Shown: positions 45,740 to 53,835, counted from the stretch's first letter. The stretch is 64,000 nt of DNA from Marinilabilia rubra (GCF_003121985.1 NZ_QEWP01000009.1:62001-126000); one strand, 5' to 3'. Notes: generated by a model from the sequence alone, not told the origin. A program made the numbers and translations.

Positions 45740-45908
45740 TTAGTGCGTGTCCATAAAGTCCCATTTACTGCGTTACGCTTGCCCGAAAATTACTCATTTA
45801 CAAAAGTAAACTGCGTATTTTAGGGCTTCGCAAGCCTTGTAAATGAAACTTTCTGAACACTCACATAAATTTTGACACTGTTTTGCTTAGTTTATAGACC
45901 GACGCTAA
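45740..45908. mobile_element. Palindromic element overlapping the TonB-receptor stop codon
   Basis: TTAGTGCGTGTCCATAAA (45740-45757) and TTTATAGACCGACGCTAA (45891-45908) are imperfect inverted ends. CGCTAATTA occurs as a direct repeat at 45734-45742 and 45903-45911, as if duplicated on insertion. Part of the interior (GCGTTACGCTTGC, CTTTCTGAACACTCACATAA, GCTTAGTTTATAGAC) aligns with the element at 63338-63437. The TAG stop codon of the receptor (45905-45907) is inside the right end. Confidence 0.6.
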
Positions 45909-48040
45909 TTAAAAGTGACTTTGAAACCTCCTGAAATGGCAATACCTGTATTTTTGAATTGCCAGGGCATTTCAAACCGATTATCTGTCAAATTGTATAC
46001 TTCAGTAAATAAATCAATCGCATAAGCTTTCTCCTCAGCCAGGCGTTGGGACCCAAAAAAATTAATTACAACACCAGGCTCAAATTCGTTCCTGCCCGAC
46101 TTTGAACTACTGTCGTAATAAGCTCCGGTATAATTCAATACGGGTCTCAGGGTCAACCCGAAGTCAGTAGTCAACAGAATTCCCGCATTGCCAACCAGCT
46201 CAGGAGCAAAAGGGACCGATGCGCCATCCTGATCGTCATCGCGATCATTGGAGATCCGGGTCTCCATGCTTGTGGCATTGGCAAACCAAGAGAAACCTGG
46301 ACTTAATTCCTGTCTGAATTCCAATTCAAAACCTGAAGATCTGGTACCACCCGCATTGATTGATTGTGATTGAGAAGGGTTTTCACTCACGCGAATATCA
46401 ATAATGGCATCATCCACTGAAATGTAGAAAGCCCTTAGATCCAGAAAAAGATTATTTCCAATCGATACATTACCCCCGAGGTCAAATGCCCGGCCCAATT
46501 CAGGATCCAGATCGGGGTTTGGCAACTGCCCGTGTTTCCCGGGTTCATTTCTGTCTTCAGGATCCAGTGTTCCACCCATTGATTTTAACCCGGGCGCCAT
46601 GAAGCTGTTTCCGCCATTGGCAAATAATGATACAGCTGTTGAAAGATGGTATTTCAGCCCTGCACTCCACAAGAATCTATGGTAAGCAATCTCTGGTTCA
46701 CCGGGATTACTTCCGGCAAAAAGATCAATTTGGGTGTTCAAACTATTGTAACGCAAACCTCCGCGAAGGGTGAGATCTCCAAAATTCAATTCCTCCTGCA
46801 AGTAAACGCCAGCCTGGGTAGCCCTGAATTTATTGCCATACTGCTCATAACCATTCACAGGATTTGAAGTGGTATTATAAGAAGCATTCTGATAATCGGC
46901 TCCAAAGGTCAGCAGATGCGCTTCTCCATGTCCCAGAGTGAAATTAACATCAAAGGGTAATATCCTTTGGTTGGCACCATTTTCTGAAACCAGACTGTCA
47001 ACCATATTGAAATTACTTTCCTGCCAACTGCGGTCATAGAGCCGCATTCCTGCAGAGGCATTAAAGGTGAAATTTTCAGACAACTTTGATGACTGAGCAA
47101 TATTTACCGTTGTGTACTCATGCGCAAATCCGCGGTAAACGCGGCCGGCATCTCCATTATGCCAGGTTTTATTGATAAAAACAGATAGCTGATGATCGTC
47201 ATTCTCACCAAATAAGAAATTAGCCCCACCAAAGATTTTAAACTTTTCATACTCCGGGTCTTTCTGCATATTCAACCACGAATCAGATGTTCCATAGTTA
47301 GTATAATCTGATTTTTCATAATTGACACCTCCAAAATAATTCAAGTTATCATTCCCGTTCTGATAGTAGGTTTGGGTGTTAAAGGTATTATAAGAGCCGT
47401 AAGATGATTTAAAAACCGCCTTTTCGTCCTCGAAGTTTTCTTTTAAAATGAGGTTTACAGTCCCGGCCAAAGGACTTTGATTACCTGCAAAATCCTGCGA
47501 TAAGTAACCGGGATACAATACCGATGCAGGACCACGTTGTATCTCGATACGCTCAACAGCCATTAAATCCAGAGCCATCGGATCAATAAAGGCATCCACC
47601 GGGAGTCCGTTCAGCATATAAGTGCTGTATTTGGGACCAATGCCGGCGTATGTGCCCCAGTTGGCATCATTACGGGACAATGCACTTACAGAAACTCCGG
47701 GTTTACCTCTTAAAACTTCAGCAATATTGTTGTTGCCGGAAACCGCATTCTCAAGATCCCTGGTTTTTAGAACATCAATTTTTTGAGTGACATTTCCGGC
47801 AGAACGATATCTTTTGCTCCCGGTCACCACCACTTCTTTCAATGCCACCGAATCACTGACCATCTCCTGAGAAATCACGGGCAAAGACAACAAAAAGAAA
47901 AGGAACAAAAATGTCCCTTTCAGAACAATAAATGACAACTCTTTCGCATAACATCTTCCACAATAATTCTGATTAGCAGGTATTCTGTTGAGGAATTCGC
48001 CTTTAAACAAGTCCGGTTTTGAGAAATTTGAATGTTTCAT
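45905..48040 (-). CDS. TonB-dependent outer-membrane receptor, probable nickel-chelate uptake
   Basis: Outer-membrane receptor of 711 residues without the carboxypeptidase-like extension of SusC proteins. A long N-terminus (about 1-58) contains the hydrophobic signal core LKGTFLFLFFLLSLPVISQ. A TonB-box-like segment (ALKEVVVTGSKRY) is followed by the plug (about 75-210, NNIAEVLRGKPGVSVSALS, VERIEIQRGPASVLYPG) and a barrel that ends GISGGFKVTFN-like with a terminal aromatic two residues before the end. It lies downstream of nikR on the same strand, and a NikR-like palindrome sits just before its start. Nickel or a nickel complex is therefore the likely cargo; cobalamin or iron would be the default reading without nikR. 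Its stop codon lies in a repeat element. Confidence 0.9.
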   Translation of the reverse strand: MKHSNFSKPDLFKGEFLNRIPANQNYCGRCYAKELSFIVLKGTFLFLFFLLSLPVISQEMVSDSVALKEVVVTGSKRYRSAGNVTQKIDVLKTRDLENAVSGNNNIAEVLRGKPGVSVSALSRNDANWGTYAGIGPKYSTYMLNGLPVDAFIDPMALDLMAVERIEIQRGPASVLYPGYLSQDFAGNQSPLAGTVNLILKENFEDEKAVFKSSYGSYNTFNTQTYYQNGNDNLNYFGGVNYEKSDYTNYGTSDSWLNMQKDPEYEKFKIFGGANFLFGENDDHQLSVFINKTWHNGDAGRVYRGFAHEYTTVNIAQSSKLSENFTFNASAGMRLYDRSWQESNFNMVDSLVSENGANQRILPFDVNFTLGHGEAHLLTFGADYQNASYNTTSNPVNGYEQYGNKFRATQAGVYLQEELNFGDLTLRGGLRYNSLNTQIDLFAGSNPGEPEIAYHRFLWSAGLKYHLSTAVSLFANGGNSFMAPGLKSMGGTLDPEDRNEPGKHGQLPNPDLDPELGRAFDLGGNVSIGNNLFLDLRAFYISVDDAIIDIRVSENPSQSQSINAGGTRSSGFELEFRQELSPGFSWFANATSMETRISNDRDDDQDGASVPFAPELVGNAGILLTTDFGLTLRPVLNYTGAYYDSSSKSGRNEFEPGVVINFFGSQRLAEEKAYAIDLFTEVYNLTDNRFEMPWQFKNTGIAISGGFKVTFN

Positions 48041-48050
48041 CTTTAATGTC

Positions 48051-48078
48051 GTTGTTACTTTTTATATTTTCGTGTCAC
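48051..48078. promoter_or_regulatory. Possible NikR operator before the TonB receptor gene
   Basis: GTTGTTAC (48051-48058), 13 bases, GTGTCAC (48072-48078) form an imperfect palindrome 10-37 bases before the receptor start codon. It has the same half-site type and spacing as the site before nikR. The match to the GTGTTAC/GTAACAC pattern is partial (six and five of seven). Confidence 0.5.
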
Positions 48079-48095
48079 CAATTGATCAAAAAAAT

Positions 48096-48497
48096 TTAGC
48101 TGGCCCGTGTCATAGTCAGCTTTCCATGCTGCATTCCTTTAAGGGCAATGAGTTTATCGGCAAGTTCGGTAAGTTTAACAGCTTTCCCTTTTACTGCTAT
48201 AATTTCCAAACACAAATCTTTGTCGAGATGAAAATGCTGGGATGACAAAATTTCTTCGTGGTAATCATGTTGCAAATCCATAAGTTTCGTCAACAAATCC
48301 CGTTTGTGATGATCATATACTAAAGTAATAGAACCCGCAACAATATTATTGCACTGCCATTTCGAGGTTACCGTATTTTTATTTATGAGGTTTCGGATTG
48401 CCTGGGACCGGTTTGTAAAATGGTTGTCTTTCACATATTTGTCCAGAACCTCCATCAACTCCTTTTCAAGAGATACCCCAAATCGAACAATAGACAT
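48096..48497 (-). CDS. nikR: Nickel-responsive repressor NikR
   Basis: Tetrameric repressor that shuts off nickel uptake when nickel is sufficient. The start is taken at 48497 (MSIVRFGVSLEKELMEVLD), giving 133 residues as in E. coli NikR; the upstream 13 codons in the frame are not conserved-looking. Residues 1-45 are the ribbon-helix-helix DNA-binding part (RFGVSL, then NRSQAIRNLI). The ACT-like C-terminal domain has all four high-affinity nickel ligands: His77 in LQHDYH, His88 and His90 in QHFHLD, and Cys96 in DLCLEI, matching His76, His87, His89 and Cys95 of E. coli. It lies 55 bases upstream of the TonB receptor on the same strand and probably controls both that gene and itself. Confidence 0.93.
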   Translation of the reverse strand: MSIVRFGVSLEKELMEVLDKYVKDNHFTNRSQAIRNLINKNTVTSKWQCNNIVAGSITLVYDHHKRDLLTKLMDLQHDYHEEILSSQHFHLDKDLCLEIIAVKGKAVKLTELADKLIALKGMQHGKLTMTRAS

Positions 48498-48498
48498 C

Positions 48499-48525
48499 GT
48501 GTTACTATTTATAAATTCGTAATAC
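48499..48525. promoter_or_regulatory. Possible NikR operator before nikR
   Basis: GTGTTAC (48499-48505), 13 bases, GTAATAC (48519-48525), an almost perfect palindrome directly before the nikR start codon. It matches the GTGTTA...TAACAC class of NikR sites I recall from comparative genomics in one half completely and in the other with one change. It suggests autoregulation. Confidence 0.6.
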
Positions 48526-48960
48526 CAACAGATCAAAGGTAAATAATTAATGTAAATAGGAGCGAAAAAGGATTATATTAAAAAAGCAGTTCTTTACACC
48601 CACCTTGCATCGCACCTGCTTCGGCACATAGCCGTGCCCACTCCTCTGTAAAGTCATATTAAAGTCAAATTAAATTCAATTAGAATAGTATTTAGTTAGG
48701 CTTTAATACGATTTAAATACATCTTGAAAAAGACTTTAATGTGAATTTGAGACGGAGTTGTTTCGAAACTGAAACGAAGCTGTTTAGGACAGGGAAAACT
48801 ACTTTATTTGCAGAAGTACTAATTTTGCCAGATCATTCAATGCTAAAATAAAAGATTTCAGAAGGCAGTTCAGGGGCGTGACGGATGTGAAGTTCTTCCT
48901 TTATAGATTAGCTAAAGTTTATGCCTAGACCAAGGTTTTGCATGTGGTCCCTGGCTCCTT
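48526..48960. other. Intergenic region between nikR and tRNA-Met
   Basis: About 435 bases without a supported gene. It includes a short GC-rich patch around 48600-48650 (CTGCTTCGGCACATAGCCG) and an AT-rich stretch with TTAAAGTCAAATTAAA-like repeats at 48655-48745. Its function is not apparent. Confidence 0.4.
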
Positions 48961-48964
48961 TGAA

Positions 48965-49002
48965 ATAAAAAAGGTTGTAATCCTTTTCAGAACTACAACC
49001 CT
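48965..49002 (-). terminator. Terminator of tRNA-Met
   Basis: On the minus strand AAGGGTTGTA pairs with TACAACCTT around a 14-base loop, followed by TTTTATTTC. It starts about 10 bases after the tRNA 3' end. Confidence 0.75.
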
Positions 49003-49009
49003 TATTCTG

Positions 49010-49083
49010 TAGCGAGAGGCGGGTTTGAACCGCCGACCTCATGATTATGAATCATGCGCTCTAACCAACTGAGCTACCTCGCC
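49010..49083 (-). tRNA. tRNA-Met (CAT anticodon, elongator type)
   Basis: 74 bases on the minus strand fold into a full cloverleaf: acceptor GGCGAGG with TCTCGCT, D arm GCTCAGTTGGTTAGAGC, anticodon stem around TTCATAA (anticodon CAT), and T arm GGCGG-TTCAAAC-CCGCC. CCA is not encoded. The G-U or paired first position of the acceptor stem, in contrast to the C1-A72 mismatch of initiators, points to an elongator tRNA; a CAT tRNA modified to read Ile codons cannot be excluded. Confidence 0.95.
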
Positions 49084-49101
49084 ATTCCTTTTTTGCGGTT
49101 G

Positions 49102-49132
49102 CAAATGTATGCGATTTAGGGATATTCTCCAA
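49102..49132 (-). promoter_or_regulatory. Promoter of tRNA-Met
   Basis: On the minus strand TTG, a 20-base spacer and TACATTTG precede the tRNA by 18 bases, matching the TTTG/TAnnTTTG promoter form seen before tmRNA. Confidence 0.7.
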
Positions 49133-49207
49133 TAAAAATTTGACATTTTTTTCATCCCATCCCCAGCCCCAGCCATAATCTATTCGTTTACCGAAACTTG
49201 CAATTCA

Positions 49208-50164
49208 CTATTTTTTGTCATGCAAACTCTTAAGTTCTTTAAAAAGCCTTTCTTCTTCAGCTGACAGATTGGTCGGGATTTCCACCTTAAGCCTTAGAAG
49301 TAAGTCTCCGTGCTTCCCGGATTTGTCCTGATAAGGCATTCCTTTCCCCCTCAATCTAAACACTTTTCCAGGCTGAGTTCCCTTTGGAATGTTTACATTA
49401 ACAACACCTGCAAGGGTTTTCATCCTTATTTTTCCACCTAAAACAGCTGTATAAAAATCAACAGGAACATTCTTTATTAAATTTGCACCCTCAATCTGAT
49501 ACTCATCATCCGGAACAATCTTAATACGAAGATAGATATCCCCATTAGGCCCACCTCCAACTCCCGGTGAACCATTTCCTTTAATCCGGAGTTCCTGCCC
49601 ATTCCAGGCACCCGGCTTGGTATTTACTCTCAGTTTTTTCCCATTCACATTAAGAATTCGGGATGTACCGTGGAAAGCCTCATAGACCGACAATTCCAAT
49701 TCGGCTTTTAAGTCCTGTCCTTTAGTAGCTCTTCTACCACTAAAGCCCCCTGCTGAAGAGGCCCCCATTCCTCCAAAGAACATATTAAAGAAATCGGAAA
49801 AACCACCTGCGGATTTACCAAACATATCGCCAAGGTCTCCTTCAAAGTGATTGGAACCACTGCCCGGTCGACCTCCGAATTGAGACCAGTCAAATCCACT
49901 AAAGTCACCACCCTGGTTGCCATAGCCTGCATGCTCATATTGCTTCCAATTAGCGCCTAACTGATCATATTTTTTACGCTTTTCCTGATCTTTTAAAACT
50001 TCATAAGCTTCATTTATTTCTTTAAAACGATTTTCTGTCTCCTGGTCATCAGGATTCTTATCAGGATGATATTTAACAGCCAGTTTTCTGTAGGCTTTTT
50101 TTATTTCATCCTGACTTGCACCTTTCGATACACCCAGAGTTTTATAGTAATCTTTATAATGCAT
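49208..50164 (-). CDS. DnaJ-family co-chaperone, CbpA type
   Basis: Hsp40 partner of DnaK that stimulates its ATPase and delivers clients. The start is ATG 50164 ([17 protein letters not shown]); the frame runs 43 codons further upstream but with Cys-rich, non-homologous sequence. The J domain is at residues 1-70 with the HPD motif in [10 protein letters not shown] long Gly/Phe-rich stretch follows (about 75-155). The C-terminal substrate domains (about 165-305) include [16 protein letters not shown] and [17 protein letters not shown]. The CXXCXGXG zinc fingers of DnaJ are missing, making it a class B protein like CbpA. It diverges from the phosphatase gene over a 201-bp gap. 318 residues is normal. 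Confidence 0.94.
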   Translation of the reverse strand: MHYKDYYKTLGVSKGASQDEIKKAYRKLAVKYHPDKNPDDQETENRFKEINEAYEVLKDQEKRKKYDQLGANWKQYEHAGYGNQGGDFSGFDWSQFGGRPGSGSNHFEGDLGDMFGKSAGGFSDFFNMFFGGMGASSAGGFSGRRATKGQDLKAELELSVYEAFHGTSRILNVNGKKLRVNTKPGAWNGQELRIKGNGSPGVGGGPNGDIYLRIKIVPDDEYQIEGANLIKNVPVDFYTAVLGGKIRMKTLAGVVNVNIPKGTQPGKVFRLRGKGMPYQDKSGKHGDLLLRLKVEIPTNLSAEEERLFKELKSLHDKK

Positions 50165-50341
50165 TTTTGGATAATCTTTTCTTTTTTTAGCACAAAGTCC
50201 ACGCCAATAACAAAACCGTAACCACAAACAGCCAAATTGACCTAAACACATAACAGCAAGCGCCTTAACTTGACATTTTGGCACTAAAAACAAAACAGGA
50301 AACCTTTAAAACCAAGCCATTCATCTTCTCTGAAAACATTA

Positions 50342-50349
50342 TATATTTG
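50342..50349 (+). promoter_or_regulatory. -7 promoter element before the phosphatase gene
   Basis: TATATTTG fits TAnnTTTG and ends 16 bases before the ATG. No clear TTTG is seen at the expected -33 distance, so the call rests on the -7 element alone. Confidence 0.4.
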
Positions 50350-50365
50350 CAAAAAACACGATACA

Positions 50366-50845
50366 ATGGAAAAGAAAAAAATACTTTTTGTTTGTCTTGG
50401 AAATATTTGTCGTTCTCCAAGTGCAGAAGCTGTTTTCAGGGGATTAATAGAAAAGGAGGGCATTCAGGACCAAATGCACGTAGACTCGGCTGGCATTACC
50501 GATTACCATGCCGGTGAACCAGCAGACCAAAGAATGCAGGAGCATGCAATAAAAAGAGGCTACAACCTTACCAGCATTAGCAGACCGGTTAATCCACGGT
50601 TTGACTTCAAAGAATTTGATATGGTCATCGGCATGGACAATCAAAACATAAGGGACCTGGAGCGTCTTGCCGATGGCGAGTCAGATTTGAGTAAAATCTT
50701 TAAGATGACGGACTTCTGCAAAGAATGCTTTTACGACGAAGTTCCTGATCCATATTATGGTGGAGATGAAGGTTTTGAATTGGTATTAGACCTGTTAGAA
50801 AAGTCATGCACAGGCCTGCTGAACTTTCTTAAAACAACTGAATAA
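50366..50845 (+). CDS. Low-molecular-weight protein-tyrosine-phosphatase-like enzyme
   Basis: Cytoplasmic phosphatase of 159 residues. The P-loop CLGNICRS near the N-terminus holds the nucleophile Cys10 and Arg16, and DEVPDPYYGG near residue 125 carries the general-acid Asp. It is followed 12 bases later by a fructosamine-kinase-family gene, so the two form an operon. Homologues in this pairing are reported to remove phosphate from ribulosamine 5-phosphate adducts on proteins, after which the kinase acts; this is a better guess here than regulation of tyrosine kinases. Length and motifs are complete. Confidence 0.93.
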   Translation: MEKKKILFVCLGNICRSPSAEAVFRGLIEKEGIQDQMHVDSAGITDYHAGEPADQRMQEHAIKRGYNLTSISRPVNPRFDFKEFDMVIGMDNQNIRDLERLADGESDLSKIFKMTDFCKECFYDEVPDPYYGGDEGFELVLDLLEKSCTGLLNFLKTTE

Positions 50846-50857
50846 AACACAGAAACC

Positions 50858-51721
50858 ATGAAAAAAGAAATGCTGGAAGAAATATTGAACGAAAAACTCA
50901 CAGGCATGTCGTCTGTGGGGGGAGGATGTATTGCCGACTCACAGGTCATCTCAACACAATCCGGAAGAAAATATTTTCTTAAGCAAGGCTTTTCAAATGG
51001 CATGTTCCGAAATGAGGCCAATGGTCTAAAAGAACTCGCAAAACCCAACGCAATAAAAACCCCTGAAGTCATTGACTTTGGTGAAGATTACCTAATTCTT
51101 GAACACATTGAGCAGGGTTCCCGGAAAAAAAATTTCTTTGAAGAATTTGGTCGCAAGTTTGCAGAACTACACCGCTTCAGCTCAGATAAATTTGGTTTTT
51201 TCGAGGACAATTTCATTGGCTCCACTCCTCAAAAAAATCTGCCTGCGGAGGACGAAGCCGCAAATTGGGCTAATTTTTACTGGAATAAAAGGTTAATGTT
51301 TCAACTAAAACTAGCTGAAGAAAATGGTTATGCTGACGAAAAAATGCTTCGCCATTTCTCCCGCCTGGAAGAGATTTATGAATCACTTCTTAATGGAAGT
51401 GAGGAGCCACCTGCACTGATGCATGGTGATCTTTGGAGCGGAAATTACATGTCGGATATCGACGGAAACCCGGTAATAATCGACCCTGCTGTTTATTATG
51501 GCCACCGGGAAGCAGACCTGGCAATGACAAAACTTTTTGGAGGTTTTTCCGGTACATTTTACAAGACATATAACGAAACCTGGCCATTAAAGGATGGAGC
51601 TGAAAGAAGAGAGCCTCTGTATCTTTTATATCATGTAATGAACCACCTGAACTTATTTGGACCGGGCTACTACGGACAAGCAATAAACTTAATTGAAAAA
51701 CTGACCCGGGAAAAAGCTTAG
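50858..51721 (+). CDS. Fructosamine/ketosamine 3-kinase family protein
   Basis: Phosphorylates C3 of ketosamines attached to proteins, which then break down and free the amine (protein deglycation). The 287-residue protein has the kinase-like fold: GSGCIAD-like Gly-rich segment (SSVGGGCIADS), the Lys in KYFLKQGF, the catalytic loop HGDLWSGN (about residue 188) and the metal-binding IDPAVYYGHREADLAMT. In bacteria these enzymes often prefer ribulosamine or erythrulosamine over fructosamine. It is translated from the same transcript as the phosphatase gene 12 bases upstream. Its TAG stop codon overlaps the first base of a repeat element at 51721, so the element may have set the exact end of the protein. 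Confidence 0.92.
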   Translation: MKKEMLEEILNEKLTGMSSVGGGCIADSQVISTQSGRKYFLKQGFSNGMFRNEANGLKELAKPNAIKTPEVIDFGEDYLILEHIEQGSRKKNFFEEFGRKFAELHRFSSDKFGFFEDNFIGSTPQKNLPAEDEAANWANFYWNKRLMFQLKLAEENGYADEKMLRHFSRLEEIYESLLNGSEEPPALMHGDLWSGNYMSDIDGNPVIIDPAVYYGHREADLAMTKLFGGFSGTFYKTYNETWPLKDGAERREPLYLLYHVMNHLNLFGPGYYGQAINLIEKLTREKA

Positions 51722-51882
51722 TGTCAAGTCAAGCATAGTCTGACGGCCCAAGCCTTGCTCTTTCTACCTTGTGCTTCTCAAAAAAAGACTCACGTAGCTA
51801 CGGCTATGCTTACTTTTTTGTTGTTTTCCACAAGGCGAAAAATAGCGGTGGCTTACCCGACATTCTACACTTGACTTGACAC
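51721..51882. mobile_element. 162-bp MITE-like element, copy 1
   Basis: GTGTCAAGTCAAG (51721-51733) and CTTGACTTGACAC (51870-51882) are perfect inverted ends, with TA on both outer sides (51719-51720, 51883-51884). The inside also pairs partly (AAGCATAG with CTATGCTT, ACCTTGTG with CACAAGG). No coding frame. It is nearly identical to 53020-53182, same orientation. The preceding TA plus its first G make the stop codon of the kinase gene. Confidence 0.85.
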
Positions 51883-51955
51883 TAGTGTCTGAAAAAAAAG
51901 GGGGGGAGATGGAAAAAACTCACCCCTGGCAACCTCTTCATTCACCGGAAACAGA

Positions 51956-52660
51956 TTAAACCACAAAGCCTCTGGATTCGGCAAGAATCACTATACTTTC
52001 AATAATCTCTTCATCCGACAGAGTTGAACAGTTAAAAAAGAGATCGAAAAAATCAATATCGGGCCGTTCTTTTTCAAAATAATTGCGGAAAAGGGACCGA
52101 CGATGATCCATTTCTATTGCCTCTCTTTTAGCCTCCTGAATATTCATCCCCTGAGAATCGGCAACTATTTTTGCCCTCCAGTCAAGTGGTGCCTGCAATT
52201 TCACATGAAGTGAATTAGCAAAATTTTTGGTAATAGCCTCAGCAGCACGACCTACAATAACAACACTTCCTTCAACGGAGGCATTGTATATAAATTTCGC
52301 AATGGTATTTTTAATTTTTACATCACTGGGATAATATTCATCGGAAAAGAAAAGAGCAAGATTTTCAAAAAAGCCACGCTCTTTATATTCCGATAAATCC
52401 TGCATCAACGAAGGAGAAAGCTTAAGTTCTCTGGCAGATTCTTCAATAATTTCTTTGCTAATCCACCTCCAGGTCCTGTTATTGCCGAAGGATTTATTTT
52501 TTTCGGTAAGCGTCTCCGATAATTTACGGGCAATTCTTCGACCAGGACAACCATACTCACGAGAAATTGTAATTACAGGTCCTGGAGATTCAAAACTGGG
52601 TCCCGGACTCTTTTTCCGTCCGGTGCGTTCACGCATGTATTTCAAAAACAGATTATCCAT
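51956..52660 (-). CDS. Cytidylate kinase-like family protein
   Basis: A 234-residue P-loop protein of the cytidylate-kinase-like group. The nucleotide-binding loop is ITISREYGCPGRRIARKLSE, of the form seen in this group instead of classic GxGKGT. Other parts include SVVIVGRAAEAIT (a Gly-Arg core strand) and LHVKLQAPLDWRAKIV; the C-terminal third includes DHRRSLFRNYF. The natural phosphate acceptor of this family is not established, so it should not be called Cmk. It lies between the two copies of the MITE-like element and points away from the downstream repeats; no operon partner is visible. Start at 52660 gives MDNLFLKYMRERTGRKK. Confidence 0.85.
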   Translation of the reverse strand: MDNLFLKYMRERTGRKKSPGPSFESPGPVITISREYGCPGRRIARKLSETLTEKNKSFGNNRTWRWISKEIIEESARELKLSPSLMQDLSEYKERGFFENLALFFSDEYYPSDVKIKNTIAKFIYNASVEGSVVIVGRAAEAITKNFANSLHVKLQAPLDWRAKIVADSQGMNIQEAKREAIEMDHRRSLFRNYFEKERPDIDFFDLFFNCSTLSDEEIIESIVILAESRGFVV

Positions 52661-52944
52661 AAATTACGAGATTGGTGTGCAACAAGCCCTAACCGATTCC
52701 AACAGGAATAAATTCTGGCTATCTGTTTTAAAAATACGGTTTTTTGTCTAAATACACAAAATAAAAAAGGGCAGAATAATTCTGCCCTTTCCCTTTAAAT
52801 CAGCATTTGCTAACCAAATCCAAGTCTATGAAAAAAATCTACACTGCAAAAGTGAGAAATATTTCCTTTAATAACACTAAAACTCGCTTAAAGCTTGTTA
52901 AAGAATTTTCATGGGCAAATACTCTAAAACAACTCTGTCCTTAG

Positions 52945-52958
52945 AATAGATCGTTAGA
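52945..52958 (+). repeat. AATAGATCGTTAGA repeat copy
   Basis: Same 14 bases as at 4690-4703 and 24560-24573, followed here by CCCTAACTTTCGGGAT, which makes a small hairpin in place of the GC hairpin at 24574. Confidence 0.45.
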
Positions 52959-53019
52959 CCCTAACTTTCGGGATAAATACCTGCCTGGTTGAAGTCAAAC
53001 AACATCTATGGGAAACCAA

Positions 53020-53182
53020 GTGTCAAGTCAAGCATAGTCTGACGGGCCAAGCCTTGCTCTTTCTACCTTGTGCTTCTCAAAAAAAAGACTCACGTAGCTT
53101 CGGCTATGCTTACTTTTTTGTTGATTTGCACAAGGTGATAAATAGCGGCGGATTACCCGATATTCTACACTTGACTTGACAC
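53020..53182. mobile_element. 163-bp MITE-like element, copy 2
   Basis: Same ends GTGTCAAGTCAAG and CTTGACTTGACAC as copy 1 and only a few substitutions inside (for example CGTAGCTTCGGC in place of CGTAGCTACGGC, and one extra A in the A-run). There is no TA duplication here; the flanks ACCA and TGGT extend the palindrome instead. The near-identity suggests recent movement or conversion. Confidence 0.85.
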
Positions 53183-53835
53183 TGGTAATGCTGATAAGCT
53201 TAGAACTTACACAGACACACCTGCAGCTTAAACCAATTGAATTTTAGATATTCACAAATATATGCCGAAGTATTGCTCTCAGATTTGGTCAAAAAAAAAG
53301 GACAGCGTTTTTAAAACCCCTGCCCTTTTCCCTTAAATCAGCTTTGTTAACCAAATCCAAATCTATGAAAAAAAATCTATATCAAATATAGCCATTCATT
53401 CAATTAAAAAAATCCAACGATGGTTAAATGAGGTTAAAAAAATGACTGAATAAAAAAGGAACATTGCTCCTTAATCAATCCAGTCATTTTTAAATCCAAG
53501 TTTTATGAAAAAATCCCAATACAAAGATGACTAATTAAGTGCAAAAAGCACAGTTATTTGAGTTAATATTTGTTAATCAACAGGCAGCAAAACATCATTC
53601 TATAACTTCAAAGCACCTGAAAATTACATTCCTCAATCCGTTGAGAGATATTAATTGCAATATGAAACACACCACTTTTATTCCGGGGCTCCCCAAAACG
53701 CTCTATTGCTCAAAAGCCATTTAGGGGTATCTGATAATACCTTCCTAAATGGCTTCCATGAAAATCACATAGTCCTTGTCTGAAAAACAAAGCCCCATTG
53801 TAAGGTGAAGATGTATTTCTTTTTTAAAGTCTCTC

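Larger units (their letters stand above)
45227..45904. other. Repeat-filled gap between ABC operon and TonB receptor
   Basis: 678 bases carrying three separate repeat elements (45288-45422, 45660-45692, 45740-45908), with AT-rich filler between. No gene is supported; the 91-codon frame at 45226-45501 lies on top of a palindromic element. A NikR-like site for the ABC operon was looked for and not found. Confidence 0.55.
52765..53510 (+). repeat. Three units of hairpin plus gene-leader sequence
   Basis: Each unit has a hairpin followed by a TTAAATC...CCAA...TATGAAAAAA block. Unit 1: AAAGGGCAGAA-TAA-TTCTGCCCTTT (52765-52790), then GCTAACCAAATCCAAGTCT and ATG at 52828. Unit 2: AAAGGACAG...CTGCCCTTT, then GTTAACCAAATCCAAATCT and ATG at 53365. 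Unit 3: AATGACTG...CAGTCATT (53441-53488), then TTTTTAAATCCAAGTTTT and ATG at 53505. The frames after ATG give 38, 8 and 9 codons before a stop. The 38-codon one (52828-52944, MKKIYTAKVRNISF) might be a small peptide; the others are too short to argue for. Confidence 0.6.
52661..53835. other. Long repeat-rich intergenic region
   Basis: 1,175 bases with no conventional gene. Contents: the three hairpin-leader units (52765-53510), AATAGATCGTTAGA (52945-52958), MITE-like copy 2 (53020-53182), and an unassigned AT-rich stretch 53520-53835. The 61-codon frame at 53539-53724 has no features of a real protein. Confidence 0.55.

Noticed and set aside
45227-45904. NikR operator or B12 riboswitch before the ABC operon
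   Set aside because: No GTGTTAC-type palindrome and no recognisable cobalamin riboswitch core was found; the region is filled with repeats.
52661-53835. Repeat-rich region as a CRISPR array
   Set aside because: The repeats are three in number, unequal in spacing and differ in sequence; no cas genes are present anywhere in the window.
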